Shown here piece by piece: positions 40,162 to 49,487 of a stretch of 64,000 nucleotides of DNA. The first letter of the stretch is position 1. Each line of letters begins with the position of its first letter. Origin of the DNA: G965267335 sp965267335 (lineage in GTDB: Bacteria; Bacteroidota; Bacteroidia; Cytophagales; JAAEPT01). The translations under genes and the position numbers were made by a program. The stretch is taken from positions 372,001 through 436,000 of the forward strand of contig OZ253953.1 in assembly GCA_965267335.1 (NCBI GenBank), given 5' to 3'. The notes beneath the pieces are model-generated. The model saw nothing but the letters and a program-made list of their open reading frames with translations, searched no databases and was not told where the DNA came from.

Positions 40162-43100
40162 GAACTAAATCTTTTTGATTCTCGCCTTCCATCGACTCCA
40201 GCTTTCTCTTCAACAGTACTGCTTTGTAGTCTCGAGGCATAACTTTTACAAAATGCATCACTTCATCATCCCAGTTGGCGAGAATCTTCTCTGCCACATC
40301 ACTCTGCGTATAATGGAAGTGTTTGTCTATTCTTCTTTTAAGATCTCTGTAGTCCTCCAGATCAAGTGGATCAAAGTCTACAAGTTCCTTGTTACATTTA
40401 TCTTTAAAGGTCTTATTCGGATCGTAAACATAAGCCACTCCACCACTCATACCGGCAGCAAAGTTTCGGCCTGTTTCTCCCAGCACTACTACCAAACCGC
40501 CAGTCATGTACTCACAGCCGTGATCACCAATTCCTTCGACTACTGCCTTTACACCTGAGTTCCTTACACAAAATCTTTCTCCGGCTAAACCTCTGATGTA
40601 GGCATGCCCTGACGTTGCGCCATAGAAGGCAACATTACCTACTATCTGATTGGTGCTTGGATCATAAGTACTTTCAGCATGCGGATAGAGCACGAGCCTA
40701 CCGCCTGAAAGGCCTTTACCAAAGTAATCGTTTGCTTCTCCTTCTAGTTCTAATTTGATACCTGGAGCAAGAAAAGCCCCAAAGCTTTGTCCTGCCGATC
40801 CTTTGAACTTGAAGTGGACAGTATGGTGAGGTTTTCTCGGAAGTCCTTCACCTTTATAAATCTTCGACACTTCGTTCGAAAGCATTGTACCCGTAGAGCG
40901 ATCAGTATTAACGATCTTAAACTCTTTATAGACTGGTTTCTGGTTCTCTAGTGCAGGTTTAGCTGCCTCAATAAGTTTCCAATCCAGTATATCATCGATA
41001 CCGTGATCCTGCTCTTCTCTCTTGATGATGTTGACACCTGGTTCTGCTTCTTCCTTATAAAGGATTTTGCTTAAGTCAAGTGCGTTGTACTTCCAGTGAG
41101 AAATATCATCTCTTACTTTCAGTTTGTCAACCTGACCCACCATTTCATCTACCGTTCTGAATCCAAGCTCAGCCATGATCTCCCTTAGGTCCTGTACAAG
41201 GAAGGTAAAGAAGTTCACCACGTGATCCGGATCTCCGGCATATCTTTTTCTTAGTTCTTTGTTCTGAGTAGCGATACCTACGGGACAAGTATTCATATGA
41301 CACTTACGCATCATGATACATCCTTCTACAACAAGTGCTGCAGTTGCTACACCCCATTCTTCTGCTCCAAGTAGTGCTGCAATCGCCATATCGCGTCCGG
41401 TCTTTATCTGACCATCAGTCTGAAGCGTAACACGTCCTCTCAGTTTGTTTCTAACAAGAGTTTGGTGTGTCTCAGCAAGTCCAAGTTCCCAAGGACCGCC
41501 TGCGTGACGAATAGAGCTAAGTGGAGAAGCACCGGTACCACCATCGTGCCCCGCGATAAGGATTACGTCAGCGTGTGCTTTAGCAACACCAGCTGCAACA
41601 GTACCTACTCCAGCCTCAGCTACAAGCTTCACATTGATACGGGCATCTCTGTTAGAGTTCTTTAGGTCGAAGATCAGCTGAGCCAAGTCCTCGATAGAAT
41701 AAATATCATGGTGTGGAGGAGGAGAGATCAATCCCACTCCCGGAGTTGAGTGCCTTACTCTACCAATCCAGTCATCCACCTTATGTCCGGGAAGCTGTCC
41801 ACCTTCACCTGGCTTCGCTCCCTGAGCCATTTTGATTTGAAGCTCATCGGCATTAGTCAAGTAATAACTGGTAACTCCAAAACGACCAGATGCAACCTGC
41901 TTGATTGCCGAACGCTCCCAGTCTCCGTTAGGTTTTTTCTCAAATCTAATTTCATCTTCACCACCTTCACCACTATTGGACTTACCTCCAATTCTATTCA
42001 TGGCAATAGCCAGGGTGCTGTGTGCTTCGTATGAAATACTGCCGAATGACATAGCTCCTGTTGCAAATCTTTTAAAAATTTTCTCTGCAGGTTCTACTTG
42101 ATTGATAGAAATCGGCTTCTGGTTAGTGAACTCCAACAGACCTCTTAAAGTAGCCGCCTTCTTCGACTGATCGTTAATTGATCGGGCGTACTTTTTATAG
42201 AGCTGGTAGTCATTCGTTTTTGTTGAGTGCTGCAGTAGGTGCAAGCTCTCAGGGTTAAACAAATGGAATTCACCTCTTTGCTTCCACTGATACACACCCC
42301 CCACTTCAAGATGAGGATTTGGAATCGGTGTTTCAGGGAATGCTAACTGATGTCTTATTAAGGCTTCTCTTGCGATGCCATCAAAAGTCAACCCTTCGAT
42401 TCTGGAAACCGTACCGGCAAAACATTTATCAATGACCGGTGTACTTATCCCAAGTGCTTCGAAAATCTGTGCTCCCTGATATGACTGTAGGGTAGAGATT
42501 CCCATTTTTGAGAATATTTTTCTTAACCCATAACCAATGCCTTTAATATAATTGGTCGTCAGCGTTGGTACATCAAACTTATCTTCAACCAATCCGGCTC
42601 TCTTAAGTCCTTTGATGGTTTCAAAAGCCAGATACGGATTTACTGCAGCAGCACCATAACCAATGAGTGTTGCTACGTGGTGAGTTTCCCGGATATCACC
42701 CGCTTCAAGAACAAGACCAACCTGCGTTCTTAATCCTTCACGAATTAATGCGTGGTGAACGGCACCACAAGCTAGAAGTGAAGGAATCGGTGCATTGTTT
42801 GAGTCAATGTCTTTATCACTTAGGATAATGATATTACTACCGGCTCGCGCGGCTGCTACGGCTTGTTCGCTGATATTATCTATAGCCTTCTCCAGATCGC
42901 CATCATTTCCTGTAGTCGGAAACAGCGATTTAATAACCGAGGGCTTGTACTTACCATCTGCAAACTTGAGCTTGTTCAAATCTTTGTTCGTAAGAATCGG
43001 TTGATCGATTCGAATCTTGGAACAATGTTCCGGAACCTCATCAAACAGGTTTTTGGAATTGCCTATATAAGAGATTAGTGACATAACCATTTTCTCCCTG

Positions 43101-44701
43101 ATCGGATCAATAGGAGGGTTCGTCACTTGAGCAAACAACTGTTTGAAGTAATGTGATAAATGCTGTGATTGCTCTGAAAGGATAGGAAGCGGAGTATCGA
43201 TACCCATCGAACCTAATGGCTCGACTCCTTTTTCAGAGAGCTGCGAAATAACAACCTTTAAGTCTTCGGAAGTATATCCGTAGGCCTGCTGACGGTTAAG
43301 TAATGTTTCATCATCCATATCCGACTCACCATTGCTCACTTCAGGCAGATCGTTGATATGAACCTCATTTGCTTTTAACCACTCACCATAAGGCTGTCTC
43401 GTACAAATGTCTTTTTTGATTTCATCATCCGAGATGATTCTCCCTTGCTCAAGGTCGGCAACAAAGATTTTTCCTGGTTGAAGACGTCCTCTCATTTTGA
43501 CTTTGGAAGGATCAGTTTCCAGAACACCAGCTTCTGATGCCATGATGACTACGTCATCCTCAGTTACACAGTATCTTGATGGACGAAGACCATTTCTGTC
43601 TAGAGTAGCTCCCACTACTACACCATCAGTAAAAGATATAGAAGCAGGACCATCCCACGGCTCCATAATTTGTGCGTGATAGCGATAGAAGTCCTTCTTA
43701 TAATCTTCCATGTCCTCATTTTCCTGCCATGCTTCAGGTACAAGCATCATCATTACATGGGGAAGTGAACGTCCACCCATATAAAGAAGCTCAATCGCAT
43801 TATCAAGGTTGGCAGAATCTGACTGGGTATGATCACAAACGGGGAGGATCATTTTTAATTCTTCTTCAGTAAAGTTGGTCGCTTTCAGTACCGCTTCTCT
43901 TGAAGACATCCAGTTTACATTACCCCTTACTGTGTTAATTTCACCATTGTGAGCTATGTAACGGAAAGGCTGAGCCAGTTTCCACTTAGGAAATGTATTT
44001 GTTGAAAATCGTGAGTGAACTACTGCCAGAGCGGATTCTACTCTTTCGTCTTGTAGATCAAGAAAGAACTGACGAACCTGCTCGGTAGTCAACTGACCTT
44101 TATACACTACTGTTTTGTATGAGAAAGTAGTGTAGTAAAAGTGGTCTTCGGTATCTTCAATCTCACGATGAATTTTGTGAGATGTATAATTTCTGACAAT
44201 GAATAGCTTTCTTTCAAAGTCTTCCTTGGACATTGTTTCAGGTCTGGCAACAAAGAGTTGCTCTACCACAGGCTCTACGGCCAGTGATGACGGCCCGATC
44301 ATGCTATTATCCGCTGGACTGGTTCTATAGCCAATCACTTCAATATTGTAAGTAGAAAGTGCTTCTTTGATAATGGCCTTACACTGTTCTCTCTTCGAAT
44401 CATCCTGAGGGAAAAATATAAAACCTACACCATAGTCGTCATAACCTGGTAAATCAAACCCGGCTTCCTTACAAACCTGAACATAAAAGTCATGAGGTTT
44501 CTGGATTAAGATACCCGCTCCGTCACCGGTATTCTCTTCACAACCACATGCTCCTCTGTGCTCCATCCGTGTAAGCATACGTAGGGCATCATACACAATG
44601 CTGTGCGATCTTTTGTTTTTCAGATTCGCTACGAAGCCAATCCCACAGGAATCTTTCTCGAATCTCGAATCGTATAACCCGGATTTTTTCATTTCATTCA
44701 T
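40154..44701 (-). CDS. gltB: Glutamate synthase large subunit
   Basis: A 1515-residue amidotransferase that makes two glutamates from glutamine and 2-oxoglutarate. An 18-residue propeptide precedes the catalytic Cys19 (SCGIGF), the class II glutaminase nucleophile. The synthase domain has the FMN site and the 3Fe-4S cluster motif CIMMRKCHMNTCP (C-x5-C-x4-C); the C-terminal beta-helix is Gly-rich (SGGRLVLYP, TGGLVVVLG, GMSGGVAYVYD). Length and order match the bacterial enzyme. It is the first gene of gltBD, with a 275-bp upstream region for control. Confidence 0.96.
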   Translation of the reverse strand: MNEMKKSGLYDSRFEKDSCGIGFVANLKNKRSHSIVYDALRMLTRMEHRGACGCEENTGDGAGILIQKPHDFYVQVCKEAGFDLPGYDDYGVGFIFFPQDDSKREQCKAIIKEALSTYNIEVIGYRTSPADNSMIGPSSLAVEPVVEQLFVARPETMSKEDFERKLFIVRNYTSHKIHREIEDTEDHFYYTTFSYKTVVYKGQLTTEQVRQFFLDLQDERVESALAVVHSRFSTNTFPKWKLAQPFRYIAHNGEINTVRGNVNWMSSREAVLKATNFTEEELKMILPVCDHTQSDSANLDNAIELLYMGGRSLPHVMMMLVPEAWQENEDMEDYKKDFYRYHAQIMEPWDGPASISFTDGVVVGATLDRNGLRPSRYCVTEDDVVIMASEAGVLETDPSKVKMRGRLQPGKIFVADLEQGRIISDDEIKKDICTRQPYGEWLKANEVHINDLPEVSNGESDMDDETLLNRQQAYGYTSEDLKVVISQLSEKGVEPLGSMGIDTPLPILSEQSQHLSHYFKQLFAQVTNPPIDPIREKMVMSLISYIGNSKNLFDEVPEHCSKIRIDQPILTNKDLNKLKFADGKYKPSVIKSLFPTTGNDGDLEKAIDNISEQAVAAARAGSNIIILSDKDIDSNNAPIPSLLACGAVHHALIREGLRTQVGLVLEAGDIRETHHVATLIGYGAAAVNPYLAFETIKGLKRAGLVEDKFDVPTLTTNYIKGIGYGLRKIFSKMGISTLQSYQGAQIFEALGISTPVIDKCFAGTVSRIEGLTFDGIAREALIRHQLAFPETPIPNPHLEVGGVYQWKQRGEFHLFNPESLHLLQHSTKTNDYQLYKKYARSINDQSKKAATLRGLLEFTNQKPISINQVEPAEKIFKRFATGAMSFGSISYEAHSTLAIAMNRIGGKSNSGEGGEDEIRFEKKPNGDWERSAIKQVASGRFGVTSYYLTNADELQIKMAQGAKPGEGGQLPGHKVDDWIGRVRHSTPGVGLISPPPHHDIYSIEDLAQLIFDLKNSNRDARINVKLVAEAGVGTVAAGVAKAHADVILIAGHDGGTGASPLSSIRHAGGPWELGLAETHQTLVRNKLRGRVTLQTDGQIKTGRDMAIAALLGAEEWGVATAALVVEGCIMMRKCHMNTCPVGIATQNKELRKRYAGDPDHVVNFFTFLVQDLREIMAELGFRTVDEMVGQVDKLKVRDDISHWKYNALDLSKILYKEEAEPGVNIIKREEQDHGIDDILDWKLIEAAKPALENQKPVYKEFKIVNTDRSTGTMLSNEVSKIYKGEGLPRKPHHTVHFKFKGSAGQSFGAFLAPGIKLELEGEANDYFGKGLSGGRLVLYPHAESTYDPSTNQIVGNVAFYGATSGHAYIRGLAGERFCVRNSGVKAVVEGIGDHGCEYMTGGLVVVLGETGRNFAAGMSGGVAYVYDPNKTFKDKCNKELVDFDPLDLEDYRDLKRRIDKHFHYTQSDVAEKILANWDDEVMHFVKVMPRDYKAVLLKRKLESMEGENQKDLVHG

Positions 44702-44976
44702 AAGCAGCTCTCTCGATTAGTCCGTTCTTATAAACTGTAAACATTCGAAACACGGAATTATACAATTATTGTAATTTTTTGGTAAGATCGCCTATTGGCG
44801 CCCGTTCCGTGTATCTCTTGACGGTATGTTGCATGGATGCTTACAAAACACCGTAGAACTCGCGAAATTAAGAAAAAAATATTTAAAATAGAATTCTCGC
44901 TAGTGATTATTAGATGAGTGACCGAAGTATTTCTTCAAATTGTACAATACGAAGAATTGATTATACTTTATGGCCT
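44702..44976. other. Upstream region of gltBD
   Basis: About 275 bp between gltB and the next minus-strand gene. It should hold the gltB promoter. GGCGCC (44798-44803 region) and several T-rich tracts are seen, but no riboswitch, T-box or clear operator could be recognised by eye. Confidence 0.4.
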
Positions 44977-45711
44977 TCAATAATCGATGGCCAGCGCAGA
45001 CCAACCCTGATCTTTGAACTGTTTTTTATCTTTCATCTTCTTCATTGAATCCAATACTTTTTGCTTGAAGCTCCAACAAGTCTTTTGCCTCATATTCAGA
45101 ATTCTAGACAGTTCATATGAAGAAATTTTGCCCTTCTGTGTGCTCACCAGCATAGTGATATAAAATGCTTTGGCCATTTCAAATTTGCACTTATGGTAGA
45201 TTGTATAGGCACTTGGTGATTCATCATAACGACATTTGGTACATCTACGGCTATAGTTGGTTTTGCCATCACAGTATTTTGTGTTACCACATTTGCGGCA
45301 CTGATACCCTTCGCGCCACTTGAGTTCGGAGAGGAACTTCAGACAGGTATTCTTGTCAGGATATGCTTTAACAAACTCCTCAAAACTCACATGGTGAGAA
45401 AGGACACGGGCTTTTGTTAACTTGGTTAAGTCTCCTTTGAGCGCTCTGTTATCGGCATCAAGCTCCAGGTTGATGCGATTAATCTCTTCTGCTTGTTCTT
45501 GAAGCTTATCGTTGGCCAGCTTGAGTTTTTCCTGAAACCTATCACTGATTGAAGTAATTAGCTTAGCATTATTCAATAACTCCTCATAGGAATCACCGAA
45601 AGTTTCATAAGCCTTTTTTAGCTCTTCCAGAGTCAGGTCTTTCTTTTTAAGTAATTGCCTTGAATCACTTAAAATCTTCTCTTCTTCATCGTATAAATGC
45701 TCTTTCTTCAC
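44977..45711 (-). CDS. Coiled-coil protein with IS1595-type transposase zinc ribbon, no DDE domain
   Basis: A 244-residue protein in two parts. Residues ~10-105 form a coiled coil (KLANDKLQEQAEEINRINLE). Residues ~106-225 match the N-terminal part of IS1595-family transposases: SFEEFVKAYPDKNTCLKFL, then a zinc ribbon YQCRKCGNTKYC...SRRCTKC (C138, C141, C157, C160), the YTIYHKCKFEMAKAFYI strand-helix and the ISSYELSRILNMRQKTCWSF helix-turn-helix. The catalytic DDE/ISXO2 domain that normally follows is missing; the protein ends soon after. It has no terminal repeats and may be a domesticated, DNA-binding regulator. Confidence 0.75.
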   Translation of the reverse strand: MKKEHLYDEEEKILSDSRQLLKKKDLTLEELKKAYETFGDSYEELLNNAKLITSISDRFQEKLKLANDKLQEQAEEINRINLELDADNRALKGDLTKLTKARVLSHHVSFEEFVKAYPDKNTCLKFLSELKWREGYQCRKCGNTKYCDGKTNYSRRCTKCRYDESPSAYTIYHKCKFEMAKAFYITMLVSTQKGKISSYELSRILNMRQKTCWSFKQKVLDSMKKMKDKKQFKDQGWSALAIDY

Positions 45712-46050
45712 GGATTAACGGACAAAAGTACTTCACATTAAAAGCCTACTAATTCAGATATAGTCACAAAGACATTTCGCCTGCCCAACCTTTTTGCCGG
45801 GATTCTAAGAAATCAGTCTGCATCGCTTTCTCAAACCAGGCACCTCAAAAGCTACAGATGTGTAAAGACCTAAAGGCAAGTATCAAACAAAATAATTGCA
45901 CTAAAGATTTCTGTTTACATTTTGTACTTGCGAGTAGCCGTGGTTATCGGTTTCAATGGAATATGAACGGTTCATTCATTCCTGAAACGCAAAATATGAA
46001 TAAATGTACGAATTTTTTAACTTCAAATCCTGAACCTAAATAGGGCACCA
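45712..46050. other. Intergenic region, no gene seen
   Basis: About 339 bp between divergent genes. A 61-codon open frame (45858-46043) has no family resemblance and poor composition; I regard it as noise. It must contain promoters for both neighbours. No palindromes of note. Confidence 0.5.
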
Positions 46051-46440
46051 ATGGCGTTGGAAAAACTTTCTATTGCAGGAACCAGTAGAACACCGGAAAT
46101 AAATTTTGATCCGAGCACTGGTCAATTCGATATTTCGGGAGCATCTATTCCTGAAGATACTCTCTCTTTTTATCGTGAAATTTTTGATTGGGTGGATAAA
46201 TATGCTGCAGAACCGGCATTTAACACGGTCGTAAAGGTTAACCTTGAATACTTTAATACGAGCAGCTCAAAGTGCCTGTACACCATTTTCAAGAAATTAG
46301 AAGTGATTCTCAAAGGAGTAGGGAAAGTAGAAGTGCAATGGTACTATGACCTCAAGGATACTGATATGTTTGAGTCAGGCAATGATTTCATGAATTTGGT
46401 GAAGATTCCATTCAAGGTCATTCGGAAAGAAACCAAATAA
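46051..46440 (+). CDS. SiaC-family regulatory phosphoprotein (DUF1987)
   Basis: A 129-residue protein of the SiaC/DUF1987 family. The N-terminal LSIAGTSRTPEINFDPSTGQ and the SIPEDTLSFYREIFDWVDKY segment are family features, as is the LEYFNTSSSKCLYTIFKKLE region (residues 65-84), which holds the Thr/Ser cluster (T70-S73) where the known member is phosphorylated. In Pseudomonas, SiaC is dephosphorylated by the PP2C phosphatase SiaA and activates a diguanylate cyclase. A PP2C-bearing membrane protein lies convergent, with 1 bp between stops. Confidence 0.87.
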   Translation: MALEKLSIAGTSRTPEINFDPSTGQFDISGASIPEDTLSFYREIFDWVDKYAAEPAFNTVVKVNLEYFNTSSSKCLYTIFKKLEVILKGVGKVEVQWYYDLKDTDMFESGNDFMNLVKIPFKVIRKETK

Positions 46441-46441
46441 T

Positions 46442-48535
46442 CTAAACCCGAATACCCATAACGAGTATGTCATCGATTTGCTCAAAATCACCCATCCATT
46501 CATGAATCCTCTTGGCCAGTAGTTCTTTTTGCTTGGCCATGGGTTTGTCACTGACCTCTGAAATTAAGGCCTTGAAATTTTCCTTGAGAAACTTCTTTTT
46601 CTCTTTGCCACCGAACTGATCTGCATAGCCATCACTGAAAATGTAGATTTGATCTCCTTGCTTAACACCAATTTTATGATTCGTGAAATTATCCCGAATC
46701 TTATCTCCATAATAGTGACCAATAGGAAAACGGTCTGCTTTAATTTCCTTTAACTTTCCATTTCTGACGATATACATGGAATTAAAGGCTCCGGCATATT
46801 CCAGGATGTTTTCATCACGATCCAACGCACACAAAGCGATGTCCAGCCCAAACTGATCATTGTAGTCATCCGGATTCTGCTTGATAGTTTCTTTCAATTT
46901 CTCATTAATAGCATCCAGTATTTCTCCCGGTTTGCTCAACCTCAGTTCGTTCACTGCAGAGTTTAACGTATTGTGTCCTAATATTGACATCAGTGCTCCA
47001 GGTACCCCATGTCCTGTACAATCCACCGCGGCAAAAAGAACTTTATTGCTTAGCAACTCTACCCAATAGAAGTCTCCACTTACAATATCCTTAGGCATAT
47101 ATAGAACGAAGTGGTCTTTTAAAGCGTAGTCGAGCATGGCCTGTTTTGGTAGCACTGCTTCCTGAATTCGTTTGGCATACGTAATACTATCAATTATGGC
47201 TTTGTTCTTTTCATTTAACTCTCTGGTTCGCTCTTGAACCTTTTGCTCAAGCTCGCGATTGACCTTATCTTTGAGTTTTTCATTTTCACGAAGCTGATGA
47301 ATGATCCTTTTTTGGGCCCTCTCCCTGTCAATTTTCATGTACTTTATCCTATCCGCAAGGGCAAATGATAAGATTACAATTTCAAACACCAAACCTATGT
47401 TCAGCGCATAGACGATCACTTTGTCTAAAAAAGCATTTTGCAGGTTGTTTTGTACTAATCCTTGGTCTCTCAGTACAATGATAAAAATACTGACGAGTAC
47501 CATGGAGAAACCCAGTATAAAGAAACGAGCAGGTCGATAACCACGCTTCCAGACCAGTATTGATGAGGTATAGATTAATAAAAATGGTATGATGAAAAAA
47601 TAATCATTAAGTACCCGATAACCTGAAAATTGTTCTACGGTGAAATACGCAAAGTACAGTAATACGCTACCTAAAATGACTTTGTTCATTTTAGGACTAA
47701 GCTGTGGAAGGTTGAGGAAACTCTGAGAGTAAAGCACGAAGAATCCTAGTAAGAGTAATCGTGCAGAGAATGAGGCTATAGATGAAACAACCGGTGCTGA
47801 AGGCCATAAATATTGGAAGCCTGTACCATCTTCCAGTAATGACAGCACCGCACAACTCACCACGTACAAAACATAATAGATATAGACTTTTTCACGAATA
47901 GAGAAGAATATCAGGAGGTTGTATATCGCCATTATAGCAATAATGCCATAATACATTCCGAGCAGATAATATTCATTGTTGGCATAGTAATCAAAATACT
48001 TATTGGAGCGTATCTTGAAGAAGAAGCCAACATTTGTCCTCGAATTAAGCCTGAAATAAAAGGTGTTTTCCTGATTAGACCTTAATTTAAGATCAAATAC
48101 ATAGTTCTTATGCTTGTATGCTCTGGTATCGAAATCCTTTCTTAAGCCTGTCCTTCTTTCGACAAACGTAGCACTTCCGGGAGCCCTCTCGTAAAAGCTT
48201 AGGTCCTCAATATGCGGATCCAGAACTTCCACAACCAGTTTTGAATTAGCTGTAGAACTGTCAGTTACCTTAAATCTCAACCAATAGTTAGCTTTCTTAT
48301 TTACGTTAACGGGATACTTTTCTTTGTTAATCTTAAATTTTTCGGAGTAATCATAGATGACGTCAGCAATATCCAAAGAGGCAGTAGTATCTTCCAGTAT
48401 GGCAATATGATCCTCTCCAACCAGAATATCTTCCGTTTGGTCTGTAATGATTACTGGTTTCTGTCCTCTTACAAGAGTGGTGCTGGTTAACAGAATTAAC
48501 AAGCAAAAAAGCGCCTTTTTTAGCGATTTGTGCAT
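46442..48535 (-). CDS. 7TM-DISM membrane sensor with SpoIIE/PP2C phosphatase domain (SiaA-like)
   Basis: A 697-residue integral-membrane protein. It starts at ATG 48535 with a signal peptide (MHKSLKKALFCLLILLTSTT); a longer frame adds 17 residues. It has a 7TMR-DISMED2 ligand domain (~40-180), seven TM helices (~185-395), a coiled coil (REREQKRIIHQL-like helices, KVNRELEQKVQERTRELNEK) and a PP2C domain: VDCTGHGVPGALMSILG and IYIFSDGYADQFGG carry the metal-binding Asp residues. It dephosphorylates a partner on an external cue. The convergent DUF1987 protein is the probable substrate. Confidence 0.88.
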   Translation of the reverse strand: MHKSLKKALFCLLILLTSTTLVRGQKPVIITDQTEDILVGEDHIAILEDTTASLDIADVIYDYSEKFKINKEKYPVNVNKKANYWLRFKVTDSSTANSKLVVEVLDPHIEDLSFYERAPGSATFVERRTGLRKDFDTRAYKHKNYVFDLKLRSNQENTFYFRLNSRTNVGFFFKIRSNKYFDYYANNEYYLLGMYYGIIAIMAIYNLLIFFSIREKVYIYYVLYVVSCAVLSLLEDGTGFQYLWPSAPVVSSIASFSARLLLLGFFVLYSQSFLNLPQLSPKMNKVILGSVLLYFAYFTVEQFSGYRVLNDYFFIIPFLLIYTSSILVWKRGYRPARFFILGFSMVLVSIFIIVLRDQGLVQNNLQNAFLDKVIVYALNIGLVFEIVILSFALADRIKYMKIDRERAQKRIIHQLRENEKLKDKVNRELEQKVQERTRELNEKNKAIIDSITYAKRIQEAVLPKQAMLDYALKDHFVLYMPKDIVSGDFYWVELLSNKVLFAAVDCTGHGVPGALMSILGHNTLNSAVNELRLSKPGEILDAINEKLKETIKQNPDDYNDQFGLDIALCALDRDENILEYAGAFNSMYIVRNGKLKEIKADRFPIGHYYGDKIRDNFTNHKIGVKQGDQIYIFSDGYADQFGGKEKKKFLKENFKALISEVSDKPMAKQKELLAKRIHEWMGDFEQIDDILVMGIRV

Positions 48536-48808
48536 TTGGTAAAAATAACAAAAATGCTTCTTAATAAAAGGGCCTTCCCCATTCAAATAGGCCCTAACAA
48601 TTTTAATATTTAATTGTACTTTAAGATGATGACCTTTATTTAAGAGGTGTTTTTATATAATTTTTTGAAGATAAATTGCCATTAGAGAAGAAAGTATATC
48701 ATTATTCCAATAAATTTAAAACTTTTCCATCCTTAAATTTTCATATAAGCGAAAGTCCCATTTAACTTTGTGATATAAATAAATTCATATTCTAACACCA
48801 CATCAGTT

Positions 48809-49234
48809 ATGATATCGTTATTCGAGAACAAAACAACCAAGAAGAACAAGAACCTATTAAAGAATTTAGTAGCTCTTGCAAATGCAGACATGAAACTCGA
48901 CAAAGCTGAATTAGCTTGCATTTACAGAATAGGGGAACAAAGAGGACTTACAAAAGACCAGATCAAGCAAATTGTTAAGTCACAAAAGAAACACCAAATC
49001 ATTGTTCCTGAAGAAATTACAGAGAAATTCGAGCACCTATATGATATGGTACAAGTAATGGTAGCCGATGGTGTAGTTGAAGATAGTGAAGTTGAATTCT
49101 GTGTTGATATCGCAGGTAAACTTGGCGTAAGAACAGCTACTAAAGGCTTATTAGTCACCAAAATTACTAACAGTGTTTTGGAAGGAAAAAGTAAGGAAAG
49201 AATCTTAGAAGAGGCTAAGCCTTTTCTGGCCTAG
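48809..49234 (+). CDS. TerB-like protein
   Basis: A 141-residue cytosolic helical protein of the TerB/DjlA-N fold. The signature LLKNLVALANADMKLDKAEL (with the A-N-A-D-x-x-x-D helix start) and the second copy of the motif, VMVADGVVEDSEVEFCVDIAG, form the acidic helices that may bind metal. TerB proteins belong to tellurite-resistance and stress systems, but single-domain relatives are widespread without known role. It is monocistronic; a strong hairpin follows the stop. Confidence 0.85.
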   Translation: MISLFENKTTKKNKNLLKNLVALANADMKLDKAELACIYRIGEQRGLTKDQIKQIVKSQKKHQIIVPEEITEKFEHLYDMVQVMVADGVVEDSEVEFCVDIAGKLGVRTATKGLLVTKITNSVLEGKSKERILEEAKPFLA

Positions 49235-49243
49235 ATAATGCTC

Positions 49244-49268
49244 GCCCCGGAACCTAACACTCCGGGGC
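49244..49268 (+). terminator. Terminator hairpin after the TerB-like gene
   Basis: GCCCCGGA (49244-49251), a 9-base loop and TCCGGGGC (49261-49268) form a perfect 8-bp GC-rich stem 9 bp after the stop. No strong T-run follows, so it may be an intrinsic terminator with a weak tail or an RNA stability element. Confidence 0.65.
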
Positions 49269-49442
49269 ACTTCTTAGAATATTACAATATTAAAATTGTA
49301 CAGTGATATCGTTTTTGTACAATTTAATTCCAACTCATTTTTACTAAGCACCTAAACACTGAATCCATAAGAAGGGTATTTTTTTCAGTCTTAGGTTTTC
49401 CCCAAGTGCCGTTATAAAGAAAAATAAGTTATATTCGCTTCG

Positions 49443-49456
49443 CTATCCGCGGATAG
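49443..49456. promoter_or_regulatory. 14-bp perfect palindrome upstream of sugar transporters
   Basis: CTATCCGCGGATAG is a perfect palindrome 31 bp upstream of the first transporter's ATG, where an operator would sit in the promoter or leader. Dyads of this kind with a central CG are typical LacI- or GntR-type sites; no regulator gene is present nearby. Confidence 0.4.
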
Positions 49457-49487
49457 GACCAAGATTTAAAGATATAAAGCAAGCATT

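Noticed and set aside
45858..46043. A 61-codon plus-strand frame
   Set aside because: No family resemblance, no gene-like context and a composition like that of the spacer.
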